DNA from: Acidimicrobium sp. BACL17 MAG-120823-bin42
GTDB lineage: Bacteria; Actinomycetota; Acidimicrobiia; Acidimicrobiales; Ilumatobacteraceae
NCBI GenBank assembly: GCA_001438985.1
Contig: LIAZ01000039.1
Location: 1 to 9,308, forward strand
DNA length: 9,308 bases
Direction: 5' to 3'
This document shows, one piece after another, positions 1 through 7,362 of the stretch. The position numbers and the translations under genes were made by a program. The notes beneath the pieces were generated by a model. It saw nothing but the letters and a program-made list of their open reading frames with translations, was not told where the DNA came from and did not search any database. Within the stretch, counting starts at the first letter, position 1. Each line of letters opens with the position of its first letter.

Positions 1-498
1 GGTGAACCAGATTGGATGCGCGTGACCGGTGAAGTATTTGGTGACCACGCAGCCGATGCTCGTGCAACGTATGAAACACAGCGTCCGCAAGAAACTCCGA
101 AGCAACTCATTTCGTCGGTACGCACCGATACCGCGTTTCGTCAGCGCGCGCAACGCCTGGCCGAAAACCATTTCTCGCGTGGCAATCCAACATGGATGTA
201 CTGGTTCACCTGGGCAACACCAGCCTTCGGCGGCGTGCTGGGTAGTTGCCATGCATTAGATGTGCCATTTGCTTTCGACAACCTGAGTGTCCCAGGCACC
301 GACATGCTCACGGGTGACGGTCCCGAGAGAGCCGCAATCGCAGCTCGGTTCGCTGACGAGATTGCTCACTTTGCCCGCACCTCTGCCCCGACCTGGCCAG
401 CCTTTGACACGCAGTCCCGTACGACCCTTGAAGTCAACGTCGGATTCGACCTGCTGACCGACCCCGAGGCCGAGATCCGCAGGCTGTTTGCCGACTAA
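1..498 (+). CDS. Carboxylesterase type B (COesterase), C-terminal part, cut at the window start
   Basis: The reading frame is open from base 1 and ends at TAA 496-498, giving the last 165 residues of a protein whose N-terminus lies outside the window. The stretch GSCHALDVPFAFDN (residues 81-94 of the visible part) matches the segment of alpha/beta-hydrolase type B esterases that carries the catalytic histidine, here H84 (codon 250-252), followed by the usual hydrophobic P-F-x-F. The end, with an amphipathic helix (ARFADEIAHFA) and then P-x-W-P-x-F, is also typical of this family (para-nitrobenzyl esterase-like). The family hydrolyses carboxylic esters; the substrate cannot be told, and the nucleophile serine and catalytic acid are not in view. 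It is separated from the formate dehydrogenase operon by 76 bases that contain a separate promoter candidate, so functional linkage is not implied. Family call fairly sure, specificity unknown. Confidence 0.8.
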   Translation, partial: GEPDWMRVTGEVFGDHAADARATYETQRPQETPKQLISSVRTDTAFRQRAQRLAENHFSRGNPTWMYWFTWATPAFGGVLGSCHALDVPFAFDNLSVPGTDMLTGDGPERAAIAARFADEIAHFARTSAPTWPAFDTQSRTTLEVNVGFDLLTDPEAEIRRLFAD

Positions 499-513
499 GC
501 CAAAGCCGACCTA

Positions 514-534
514 GTGGCCCTAAATCGGAGCCAC
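514..534 (+). terminator. Possible weak hairpin after the esterase
   Basis: GTGGCCC (514-520) can pair with GG-A-GCCAC (527-534), leaving one bulged A and a 6-base loop (taaatc). It lies 15 bases past the esterase stop and before the next promoter candidate, where a terminator would be expected. No T-run follows, so intrinsic termination would be poor; it could equally be chance. Confidence 0.25.
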
Positions 535-560
535 ACTGTCGCTCTAGCCCTTATCTCGCC

Positions 561-566
561 TACGAT
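561..566 (+). promoter_or_regulatory. Candidate -10 box TACGAT of the formate dehydrogenase operon
   Basis: TACGAT fits the actinobacterial -10 pattern TANNNT and lies 8 bases before the TTG start at 575, so transcription would begin at or within a base or two of the start codon (leaderless or nearly so). No convincing -35 box and no Shine-Dalgarno sequence are visible before 575. The placement is inference. Confidence 0.5.
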
Positions 567-574
567 TACGGGTC

Positions 575-2569
575 TTGAGTACGAACGCATCGCTCCCCGA
601 ACTTGAAGCCGTTGTTCGCCAATTTGCTGGCGTTGAAGGCGGCATGTTGCCAGCACTTCATGCAGTGCAGCACCACGCCAGATATATCAGCAAAGACCTG
701 ATCCCCGTTTTCGCAGATGTGTTCAATGTGACGGTTTCTGAAGTGCACGGCGTGATCACGTTTTACAAAGACTTCCGCACGGAAGAACCTGCTGGCCCAA
801 TCGTGCAGGTGTGTCGAGCAGAGGCATGTCAGTCGCGTGGCGGACGCGATGTGTGGGATCGTGCGCTACTTGCAGGCGATGGCAAAAAAGTTGTTGTTGA
901 AGAAGTGTTTTGTTTAGGACATTGCGCACTTGGCCCAGCAGTTTCGGTTGATGGTCGCCTCATCGGTGGCGTCAACGAAACATCGATTGAAACCATCATT
1001 GGCGATGCAATTGCCAAGCGCGTTCCCGAAGCGTCAATTGATACAACTGGCGACGGCATCACGGTGTACGTGCCGCGCGATGCTGCATCACGCGCAGCCG
1101 GTGCCGACGATGTTGCTGCTGCGTTCGCAAAACAAAAAGGTGTTCGCGTTGTTCGCAACGGCTCGTGGGGCATGATGTGGCTCGAGCCAATGATTGAAGT
1201 GGCTACTGCACAAGGTCGCATTGCGTATGGCCCTGTGCTCGTTGACGATGTCGCAAGTTTGTTAGCAGCAGATGTGTTGAACGGTGGCGCTCACCCATTG
1301 CGCCTTGGTCTCACAACGGAGCTTCCATGGATCAAGCGTCAACAGCGAGTGACATATCAGCGCGTTGGTGTTGTCGACCCACGTTCTGCAACCGACTACC
1401 AAGCACACGGCGGCATCAAAGGTTTACAACGCGCATTGTCAATGACACCAAGTGATGTGGTTACCGAAGTAACCGACAGCGGACTTCGTGGTCGCGGTGG
1501 TGCAGCATTTCCTACCGGCATCAAGTGGCGCACGGTGCTCGATGCGCCAGGCACCACCAAGTACATCGTGTGCAACGCAGACGAAGGCGACAGTGGAACA
1601 TTTGCCGACCGCATGCTGATGGAAGGCGATCCATTCATGCTGCTTGAAGGCATGACCATTGCAGGTTGGGCTGTTGGCGCAAACACTGGCTATATCTATG
1701 TGCGCAGCGAATACCCCGAATCAATCGAGGCGTTGAACAAAGCCGTTGATGCAGCCACCGAACAGGGATGGCTTGGCACCAATGTGCTTGGCTCTGGTTT
1801 TACGTTCAACATTCATGTACGCGTGGGTGCTGGTGCATACATTTGCGGTGAAGAAACTGCATTGCTTGAAAGCCTCGAAGGCAAGCGTGGAGTTGTGCGC
1901 GCAAAGCCACCATTACCCGCTCTCGTTGGTTTGTTTGGCAAGCCAACCGTGGTCAACAACGTGTTGTCGCTGGGAACGATTCCGGCAATTCTTGCTGACG
2001 GTGCTGCAGCGTATGCAGCCCTTGGTATGGGACGCAGTCGCGGCACACAAGTGTTTCAACTTGCAGGCAACATTGCTCGTGGCGGAATTATGGAAACCGC
2101 ATTCGGCATCACACTTGGCGAACTCGTGAACGACTTGGGTGGAGCAACCGAAAGCGGTCGCCCAATCCGTGCGGTGCAAGTGGGTGGCCCACTCGGCGCA
2201 TACTTGCCAGTTGACAAATTTGATCTGCAAATGGACTACGAGACGTTCGCTGCTGCGGAAGCCATGGTGGGCCATGGCGGAATCGTGGTCTTTGACGACA
2301 CGGTCAATATGGCCGCACAAGCCCGTTTTGCCATGGAGTTCTGCGTGGCTGAAAGCTGCGGCAAATGCACTCCATGTCGCATCGGCTCCACCCGTGGCGT
2401 GGAATTGATCGACAAAATCACCGCTGGTATCAACCGTGATGCCAACATAGAGGTACTGGTTGACCTCTGCGAGGTCATGGCCGATGGATCGTTGTGTGCG
2501 ATGGGTGGTTTGACACCACTTCCCGTTCGCAGTGCGCTAAAAAACTTCACAGAAGATTTTCAGGGATAA
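575..2569 (+). CDS. NAD-dependent formate dehydrogenase, fused gamma-beta subunit (FdsG-FdsB fusion), NADH/FMN module
   Basis: 664 residues forming the diaphorase half of a soluble formate dehydrogenase: it takes electrons from the alpha subunit and reduces NAD+ through FMN in the cytoplasm. Residues 1-150 are a NuoE/FdsG thioredoxin-like domain with a [2Fe-2S] site (C80, C85, C113, C117). Residues 160-265 match the FdsB N-terminal region (e.g. VRNGSWGMMWLEP), which argues for formate dehydrogenase rather than complex I. The NuoF-type core follows: GLRGRGGAAFPTG (303-315) and NADEGDSGTF (334-343) for FMN/NADH, GAGAYICGEETALLESLEGK (418-437), and a [4Fe-4S] site C595, C598, C601, C641. TTG 575 is the only start available: the frame has a TAG at 545-547 and no other start codon before the conserved FdsG helices. 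It is followed after 15 bases by the alpha subunit. Known two-subunit relatives such as Methylobacterium FDH1 also have this gamma-beta fusion, but with a shorter beta chain. Confidence 0.9.
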   Translation: MSTNASLPELEAVVRQFAGVEGGMLPALHAVQHHARYISKDLIPVFADVFNVTVSEVHGVITFYKDFRTEEPAGPIVQVCRAEACQSRGGRDVWDRALLAGDGKKVVVEEVFCLGHCALGPAVSVDGRLIGGVNETSIETIIGDAIAKRVPEASIDTTGDGITVYVPRDAASRAAGADDVAAAFAKQKGVRVVRNGSWGMMWLEPMIEVATAQGRIAYGPVLVDDVASLLAADVLNGGAHPLRLGLTTELPWIKRQQRVTYQRVGVVDPRSATDYQAHGGIKGLQRALSMTPSDVVTEVTDSGLRGRGGAAFPTGIKWRTVLDAPGTTKYIVCNADEGDSGTFADRMLMEGDPFMLLEGMTIAGWAVGANTGYIYVRSEYPESIEALNKAVDAATEQGWLGTNVLGSGFTFNIHVRVGAGAYICGEETALLESLEGKRGVVRAKPPLPALVGLFGKPTVVNNVLSLGTIPAILADGAAAYAALGMGRSRGTQVFQLAGNIARGGIMETAFGITLGELVNDLGGATESGRPIRAVQVGGPLGAYLPVDKFDLQMDYETFAAAEAMVGHGGIVVFDDTVNMAAQARFAMEFCVAESCGKCTPCRIGSTRGVELIDKITAGINRDANIEVLVDLCEVMADGSLCAMGGLTPLPVRSALKNFTEDFQG

Positions 2570-2570
2570 C

Positions 2571-2576
2571 AGGGGA
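2571..2576 (+). promoter_or_regulatory. Ribosome binding site AGGGGA for the alpha subunit
   Basis: AGGGGA is a clear Shine-Dalgarno sequence 8 bases before ATG 2585, in the 15-base gap after the beta subunit stop. It decides the start at 2585 rather than the in-frame ATG at 2594, and shows that this second operon gene uses leadered initiation, unlike the first gene. Confidence 0.8.
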
Positions 2577-2584
2577 ACACAGAC

Positions 2585-5500
2585 ATGACGTTGATGGATC
2601 ACGATCTCGGAACTCCAGCACCACGGCCAACAAGCCGCAATGGTGAACAACCAACCGTTGATGTCACGATTGACGGCGTAAAGATTTCTGTTGCCGAGGG
2701 AACATCCGTTATGCGCGCAGCAGCACTTGCAGGTGTAGATGTTCCAAAGTTGTGCGCAACAGACTCGCTCGATCCATTTGGCTCATGTCGTCTGTGCTTA
2801 GTGGAAATCGATGGACGCAAGGGCACTCCTGCTTCGTGCACTACCCCATGCTCACCAGGCATGACCGTAAGCACTCAGACTCCAAAGCTTGAGCGCTTGC
2901 GCCGTGGAGTAATGGAGCTCTACATCAGCGATCATCCGCTGGACTGCCTCACATGCGCCGCTAATGGCGACTGCGAACTGCAAGACATGTCGGGCGCTGT
3001 TGGTCTTCGCGATGTTCGCTATGGCTACGAAGGCGACAACCACCTCAGCCTGGGCAAAGACACATCGAACCCATACTTCACGTTTGATTCATCCAAGTGC
3101 ATCGTGTGCAACCGTTGCGTTCGTGCATGCGAAGAAATTCAGGGAACATTCGCACTCACCATTGAAGGTCGCGGTTTTGGCTCGCGCGTTGCTGCAGGTT
3201 TCAACGGCAACTTCTTTGACTCGCCATGCGTGTCGTGTGGTGCATGCGTGCAAGCTTGCCCAACAGCAACGCTTACCGAAAACACCGTGATCGAACTGGG
3301 TCAACCGCGTCGCACCGTGCTCACCACGTGTGCATATTGCGGAGTTGGTTGTTCGTTTAAGGCCGAGATGCAGGGCGAAACTGTTGTGCGCATGACGCCA
3401 TACAAAAACGGTGGAGCAAACGAAGGTCACTCGTGTGTAAAGGGCCGCTTTGCTTGGGGTTATGCAAACCACCAAGATCGTCAGCTCGAGCCAATGATTC
3501 GCGAATCGATTACCGATGAATGGAAGAAAGTTTCATTCGAAGAAGCCATTGCATTTGCTGCAGGACGACTACAAGATATTCAGACCCGCCATGGCAAGTA
3601 CTCAATAGGTGCCATCACGTCGTCGCGTTGCACCAACGAAGAAGTATTCGTTGTGCAAAAGATGGTGCGTGCAGCATTTGGCAACAACAACGTCGACACC
3701 TGCGCACGCGTGTGCCACTCGCCTACGGGTTTTGGCCTCAGCAATGCATTTGGCACATCGGCCGGTACACAAGACTTCAAGTCGGTCGAATATGCCGACG
3801 TCATCTTGCTGATTGGTGCAAACCCAACCGATGCTCACCCCGTGTTTGCTTCGCGCATGAAGAAGCGCTTGCGTGAAGGCGCAAAACTGATCATTGTCGA
3901 CCCACGCAAGATCGACTTGGTCAAGACCGCCCACATTGAGGCTTCAGGTTTCTTGCAGTTGAAGCCAGGCACCAACGTTGCCGTCATCAACTCACTCGCC
4001 CATGTCATCGTGACCGAAGGCCTTGCTAACACCGCATTCATCACCGAGCGTTGCGAGCCAACCGAATACGCAATTTGGAGCGAGTTCGTATCACGCCACG
4101 AGAACAGCCCAGAGGCAATGGAAGCCCACACGGGTGTACCTGCCGCACAGGTGCGCGAAGCAGCCCGCCTCTTCGCAACTGGTGGTAACGGCGCTATTTA
4201 TTACGGACTTGGCGTTACCGAGCACAGCCAAGGCAGCACCATGGTGATGGGTATGGCCAACTTGGCCATGGCCACCGGCAACCTTGGTCGCGACGGCGTA
4301 GGTGTTAACCCACTACGTGGACAAAACAACGTGCAGGGTTCGTGCGACATGGGTTCATTCCCGCACGAACTGCCTGGATACCGCCACGTGAGCGACGATG
4401 CCACACGCACCATGTTTGAACAACTGTGGGGCACGGTTATTCAGTCCGAGCCAGGTTTGCGCATTCCAAACATGTTCGACAACGCAATTGACGGCAACTT
4501 CAAAGGCCTGTTTGTACACGGTGAAGACATCGCCCAATCTGACCCAAACACTGCTCATGTCGAGTCCGCACTTACCGCAATGGAGTGCGTCATTGTTCAA
4601 GACCTCTTCTTGAATGAGACTGCGCGCTTTGCTCATGTGTTCTTCCCTGGCACATCGTTCCTCGAAAAAGATGGAACGTTCACCAACGCAGAGCGCCGCA
4701 TTAACCGCGTTCGTCCTGCAATGCGCCCACAAACCGGCAAGCACGAGTGGCAAATTGTGTGCGAACTAGCAAATGCGCTCGGACACCCAATGAGTTACAA
4801 CGAGTCCAGCGAAATCATGGACGAAATCGCAACACTCACCCCAACATTTAAGGGCGTGTCGTTTGCTCACCTTGACGAAGAAGGCAGTGTTCAGTGGCCG
4901 TGCAACGATGCCAACCCACATGGCACGCCAATCATGCACAAAGAAAAGTTTGTACGCGGGCTCGGCAAGTTCACGCCAACTCCGTACGTGCCAACAGAAG
5001 AGAAGTCAACGCGCAAGTTCCCACTTCTGCTCACCACTGGACGCATTCTTAGCCAATACAACGTGGGCGCACAAACCCGCCGCACAAAAAACGTTGCGTG
5101 GCACGCAGAAGACTTGCTCGAAATTCACCCAAGCGATGCACTGGAGCGTGGCGTACGCGACGGCGAAGAAGTCACCATTTCAAGTCGCGTCGGCAACACC
5201 GTGCTGCGCGCTCAAGTAACCGAGCGTGTTGCACCAGGTGTGGTGTACACCACGTTCCACTACCCAATCAGTGGCGCCAACGTGATTACCACCGACAACT
5301 CAGACTGGGCCACTAACTGCCCTGAATACAAAGTGACTGCGGTGCAAGTTTCACCAGGACGCAGCGCTGCAACTGCAGAACTGGATCACCCTGCTCACCG
5401 CCTCAGTGCGTTGGTGCGCATGGCCAACCAGATTTCACGCCAGTTTGCTGCCGACACCAGCCTGGATGCAGTGAAAGCAACCGTTGCCCACTTGGAGCGT

Positions 5501-5611
5501 TTTTGGGAACACGAAATGCGTGTCGATCTTGCTCAAGCGGTTGAAGCTGGCAGCATCACGGTGGACGACATTGTGGTTGAAGCAGTGCGTCGCCTCACCG
5601 TTCACGTCTAA
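2585..5611 (+). CDS. fdsA: NAD-dependent formate dehydrogenase, catalytic alpha subunit (FdsA) with C-terminal FdsD-like domain
   Basis: 1008 residues. It oxidises formate to CO2 at a Mo/W bis-MGD centre in the cytoplasm and passes electrons to the fused beta subunit. Domains: [2Fe-2S] ferredoxin (C57, C68, C71, C85); His-ligated [4Fe-4S] (H117, C121, C124, C130); paired [4Fe-4S] clusters (C172, C175, C178, C182 and C215, C218, C221, C225); bis-MGD oxidoreductase with proximal [4Fe-4S] (C249, C252, C256, C284). The active site shows C377-H378 in ARVCHSPTGFG and R578 in NPLRGQNN; these and K286 sit nine positions before the residues I recall for Rhodobacter capsulatus FdsA (C386, H387, R587, K295). 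C377 is coded TGC, so the metal ligand is cysteine, not selenocysteine. The molybdopterin dinucleotide-binding domain spans about 810-925. Residues 938-1008 (LVRMANQISRQFA, then HLERFWEHEMRVDL) resemble the separate delta subunit FdsD. The gene lies 15 bases after the beta subunit. Confidence 0.93.
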   Translation: MTLMDHDLGTPAPRPTSRNGEQPTVDVTIDGVKISVAEGTSVMRAAALAGVDVPKLCATDSLDPFGSCRLCLVEIDGRKGTPASCTTPCSPGMTVSTQTPKLERLRRGVMELYISDHPLDCLTCAANGDCELQDMSGAVGLRDVRYGYEGDNHLSLGKDTSNPYFTFDSSKCIVCNRCVRACEEIQGTFALTIEGRGFGSRVAAGFNGNFFDSPCVSCGACVQACPTATLTENTVIELGQPRRTVLTTCAYCGVGCSFKAEMQGETVVRMTPYKNGGANEGHSCVKGRFAWGYANHQDRQLEPMIRESITDEWKKVSFEEAIAFAAGRLQDIQTRHGKYSIGAITSSRCTNEEVFVVQKMVRAAFGNNNVDTCARVCHSPTGFGLSNAFGTSAGTQDFKSVEYADVILLIGANPTDAHPVFASRMKKRLREGAKLIIVDPRKIDLVKTAHIEASGFLQLKPGTNVAVINSLAHVIVTEGLANTAFITERCEPTEYAIWSEFVSRHENSPEAMEAHTGVPAAQVREAARLFATGGNGAIYYGLGVTEHSQGSTMVMGMANLAMATGNLGRDGVGVNPLRGQNNVQGSCDMGSFPHELPGYRHVSDDATRTMFEQLWGTVIQSEPGLRIPNMFDNAIDGNFKGLFVHGEDIAQSDPNTAHVESALTAMECVIVQDLFLNETARFAHVFFPGTSFLEKDGTFTNAERRINRVRPAMRPQTGKHEWQIVCELANALGHPMSYNESSEIMDEIATLTPTFKGVSFAHLDEEGSVQWPCNDANPHGTPIMHKEKFVRGLGKFTPTPYVPTEEKSTRKFPLLLTTGRILSQYNVGAQTRRTKNVAWHAEDLLEIHPSDALERGVRDGEEVTISSRVGNTVLRAQVTERVAPGVVYTTFHYPISGANVITTDNSDWATNCPEYKVTAVQVSPGRSAATAELDHPAHRLSALVRMANQISRQFAADTSLDAVKATVAHLERFWEHEMRVDLAQAVEAGSITVDDIVVEAVRRLTVHV
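5396..5608 (+). other. FdsD-like domain fused to the alpha subunit C-terminus
   Basis: Residues 938-1008 of the alpha subunit extend past the end of the molybdopterin dinucleotide-binding domain. The pattern L-V-R-M-A-N-Q-I near its start, then H-L-x-x-F-W-x-x-x-M-R, then V-x-E-A-V-R-R-L at its end, is what I recall of FdsD, a short free-standing protein encoded at the end of fds operons and needed for making active enzyme. The frame is continuous with FdsA, with no stop or internal ribosome binding site seen. The assignment rests on remembered family patterns, not an alignment. Confidence 0.75.
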
Positions 5612-6840
5612 TTCGTTTCAGCACTCATCGGTAATGCGACTCGGTTCAGCACACCGATACCTGCAGTTACCACGGCCGAAATAATCAGCGCTACCCGAAC
5701 CGAAGTTGACGATGCGGTGAGCCCCCAAGCGAATGCACCAACGGACATGCCGAGCCACACCATGAGCATGCCAATTGACGAACCGCGGCCGCGCAAATGA
5801 TCTGGCAGTTGTGCAATAAATGTCGCGAACAACACGTTCATGAGCACCATCAGCATTGCGCCACAGATCAATAGTGCAGGGAGCGCGGTGAACAACGTTG
5901 ATGATTGCGCTAACCCAACTGTTGCTGCTGCCCACACCAAGCACGCCAACACCGCCAGCCATTCAGCGTCCAGCATCTTTCTCAAAACCGGTAACAGCCA
6001 CACGGCAACCACTGAGCCAACGCCTACCGCTCCCGCCAACACACCAAACCCACTGGCATCGACACCCAATGATTCCTTCGCCACTATTGGCAATACTGAC
6101 ATCAGTGAAGCCGTCGCACCGAGCACGAGCGCCATCCGCATCGCAATATTTCGCAACTGTGGTCTGCGCACCACAAATAAAATTCCATCTTTAATGACTT
6201 GATTAATCTTCGCATTGTTGTCGACGTACGAAGTAACCAATGGCAACTTGCGCACGGCAATCAGGATCCCCACAAACGTGATCGCGTTCAGAATAAACAC
6301 TGCACCCGCACTGGCAAATGCAATGATCAGTCCTGCAAGTGCCGGACCAACCGATTGAGCAATATTGCGCGAGGCAGAGTCAAGTCCAAGTGCTTGAGGT
6401 AGCTGACGCTGTCCAACCAACTGCGGTGTGAGCGCCATGAATGCCGGCGCTGCAATGGTCAGTGCAACAGATTCAAGAAACGTTCCCATCAAAAGGGCGA
6501 ACACACTCAGGTTGCCCGTGAGCTCGAGCACGCCCAACACCACGGCGATGACTAACGCAGCAATTTGTGTGATCGCAATAAGCCGCCTGCGCTCCACCAT
6601 GTCGGCAAACGCGCCAGCGTGCAGAGCCAGCACGAAGCCCGGAACCGCCCAACTTGTCTGCACCAAACCCACCAGTGTTGGCGAATCGGTAAGCGACGTC
6701 ATTGCCCAACCAGCAGCAACAATGTGCATGAACGTGCCTACGTTTGATACCAACGCGGCGATCCAGATTGACCGATAGATCGCAATGCGCAGAGGCGACC
6801 ATGGACCATCTACCGTCTCACTCAGTGCTTTGTCACTCAC
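5608..6840 (-). CDS. MFS transporter, EntS-like / transmembrane secretion effector (MFS_3) type
   Basis: About 410 residues with alternating hydrophobic stretches consistent with 10-12 membrane helices, so an inner-membrane permease, most likely a proton-driven exporter. Counting from GTG 6840, the loop between helices 2 and 3 carries a motif A variant, GAFADMVERRR (76-86). A second hallmark of the MFS_3 group, P-x-x-L-R-G-R followed by S-x-x-x-M-L, is near residue 346. The N-terminus, with W-S-P-L-R-I-A-I-Y-R just before helix 1, is usual for the group. Start: GTG 6840 is preferred because TAAGGT (6853-6848) lies 7 bases upstream, readable as a -10 box for a leaderless mRNA or as a weak AAGG ribosome binding site. 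A GTG at 6864 would add 8 residues but has no ribosome binding site. The stop overlaps the formate dehydrogenase stop by 4 bases. Substrate unknown; nothing ties it to formate. Confidence 0.85.
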   Translation of the reverse strand: MSDKALSETVDGPWSPLRIAIYRSIWIAALVSNVGTFMHIVAAGWAMTSLTDSPTLVGLVQTSWAVPGFVLALHAGAFADMVERRRLIAITQIAALVIAVVLGVLELTGNLSVFALLMGTFLESVALTIAAPAFMALTPQLVGQRQLPQALGLDSASRNIAQSVGPALAGLIIAFASAGAVFILNAITFVGILIAVRKLPLVTSYVDNNAKINQVIKDGILFVVRRPQLRNIAMRMALVLGATASLMSVLPIVAKESLGVDASGFGVLAGAVGVGSVVAVWLLPVLRKMLDAEWLAVLACLVWAAATVGLAQSSTLFTALPALLICGAMLMVLMNVLFATFIAQLPDHLRGRGSSIGMLMVWLGMSVGAFAWGLTASSTSVRVALIISAVVTAGIGVLNRVALPMSAETN

Positions 6841-6847
6841 CGCGCCA

Positions 6848-6853
6848 ACCTTA
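6848..6853 (-). promoter_or_regulatory. Candidate -10 box TAAGGT (or AAGG ribosome binding site) of the MFS gene
   Basis: On the minus strand TAAGGT runs 6853-6848, 7 bases before GTG 6840. It fits TANNNT at the spacing of a leaderless start, but its AAGG could instead be a short Shine-Dalgarno sequence for a longer leader; a second TANNNT candidate, TAACAT (6870-6865), would provide one. Confidence 0.3.
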
Positions 6854-6949
6854 CGACTTCGCACATGTTACAGAATTGATATTTCGCCGAATTCATGGGG
6901 CGAATTGTTGCAATCTCGTGTAATCCACCACTGCGTGACATTACTCATT

Positions 6950-6955
6950 TACGGT
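6950..6955 (+). promoter_or_regulatory. Candidate -10 box TACGGT of the small membrane protein gene
   Basis: TACGGT fits TANNNT and would place the transcript start near 6962, giving a leader of about 36 bases before ATG 6999. An in-frame GTG sits at 6963, 7 bases after the box, so a leaderless 123-residue form is also possible. No good -35 box is seen. Confidence 0.3.
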
Positions 6956-6986
6956 CAAATTCGTGGGCAACGACGCCCACAGAAAT

Positions 6987-6993
6987 GGGGAAA
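6987..6993 (+). promoter_or_regulatory. Ribosome binding site GGGGAAA of the small membrane protein gene
   Basis: GGGGA (6987-6991) lies 7 bases before ATG 6999 and is a strong Shine-Dalgarno match. It is the main reason for choosing 6999 over the in-frame GTG at 6963. Confidence 0.7.
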
Positions 6994-6998
6994 TAGTT

Positions 6999-7334
6999 AT
7001 GGACGTAACAGCAGGATTCTGGACAAGTCTTGGGGCGCTCGTGCTCCTATCAATGCTGCTCGGCGCGGTCATCACCGTTGTCGACTCGGTATTGAGCACC
7101 ATCCAGGTATCAGGAATCATCAAGAAGATTCCAATTATTGGAACGAACTGGAACCTCATCGTGGCGATCGCCATGATGGCCGTCATTGACATCGATGTCG
7201 TTGGGGGCTGGGGTGTTGGATCTGACTCGTGGGATCAGTGGATGGTCGTTGTCGCAAACGGCGCCATCATCTACTCAATCATCCCATTGAAAGATGCCAT
7301 CATCTCCATGGTCAATAAGGGCTTCCGCATGTAA
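6999..7334 (+). CDS. Small membrane protein of unknown function
   Basis: 111 residues, not recognised as any named family. Three hydrophobic stretches can be seen: about 8-30 (starting FWTSLGALVLLSMLLGAVI), 50-68 (starting NWNLIVAIAMMAVIDIDVV) and 81-104 (starting WMVVVANGAIIYSII). A short basic loop (IIKKIPIIGTN) separates the first two, and an acidic, Gly/Trp-rich segment (GWGVGSDSWDQW) separates the last two. Two aspartates (IDID) fall at the end of the second stretch. Size and hydrophobicity recall phage holins and other small helical membrane proteins, but no specific similarity is claimed. The gene stands alone: it has its own ribosome binding site, runs divergently from the MFS gene, and is closed by a strong hairpin terminator 29 bases after the stop, so it is probably a one-gene transcript. 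The start at 6999 is chosen for the ribosome binding site; the 12 extra residues from GTG 6963 look non-coding. Confidence 0.75.
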   Translation: MDVTAGFWTSLGALVLLSMLLGAVITVVDSVLSTIQVSGIIKKIPIIGTNWNLIVAIAMMAVIDIDVVGGWGVGSDSWDQWMVVVANGAIIYSIIPLKDAIISMVNKGFRM

Positions 7335-7362
7335 TTAGCGGTTCTCGCTACAAGGAACTCTG

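Noticed and set aside
566..748. Minus-strand 60-codon frame at the operon start
   Set aside because: It is antisense to the start of the beta subunit, has no ribosome binding site or promoter of its own, and shows no family resemblance.
1913..2320. Minus-strand open frame of 135 codons inside the beta subunit
   Set aside because: It lies wholly antisense to a strongly conserved gene, has a composition rich in Cys, His, Thr and Ser typical of a shadow frame, and shows no recognisable motif. The same applies to 4355-4753 (-), 3089-3475 (-) and 829-1221 (-).
3713..3715. Selenocysteine at the formate dehydrogenase active site
   Set aside because: The codon is TGC (cysteine); there is no in-frame TGA and no need for a SECIS element.
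575..5611. NuoE/NuoF/NuoG of respiratory complex I, or a HoxFU-type hydrogenase diaphorase
   Set aside because: The second gene carries a complete formate dehydrogenase active site (C377-H378, R578, K286) and a bis-MGD domain. Residues 160-265 of the first gene follow FdsB rather than NuoF, and no other nuo or hydrogenase genes are present.
5608..6840. Formate or nitrite transporter serving the dehydrogenase
   Set aside because: The protein has MFS features (motif A, MFS_3-like C-terminal half), not those of the FocA family, and is on the opposite strand, so a formate role is not supported.
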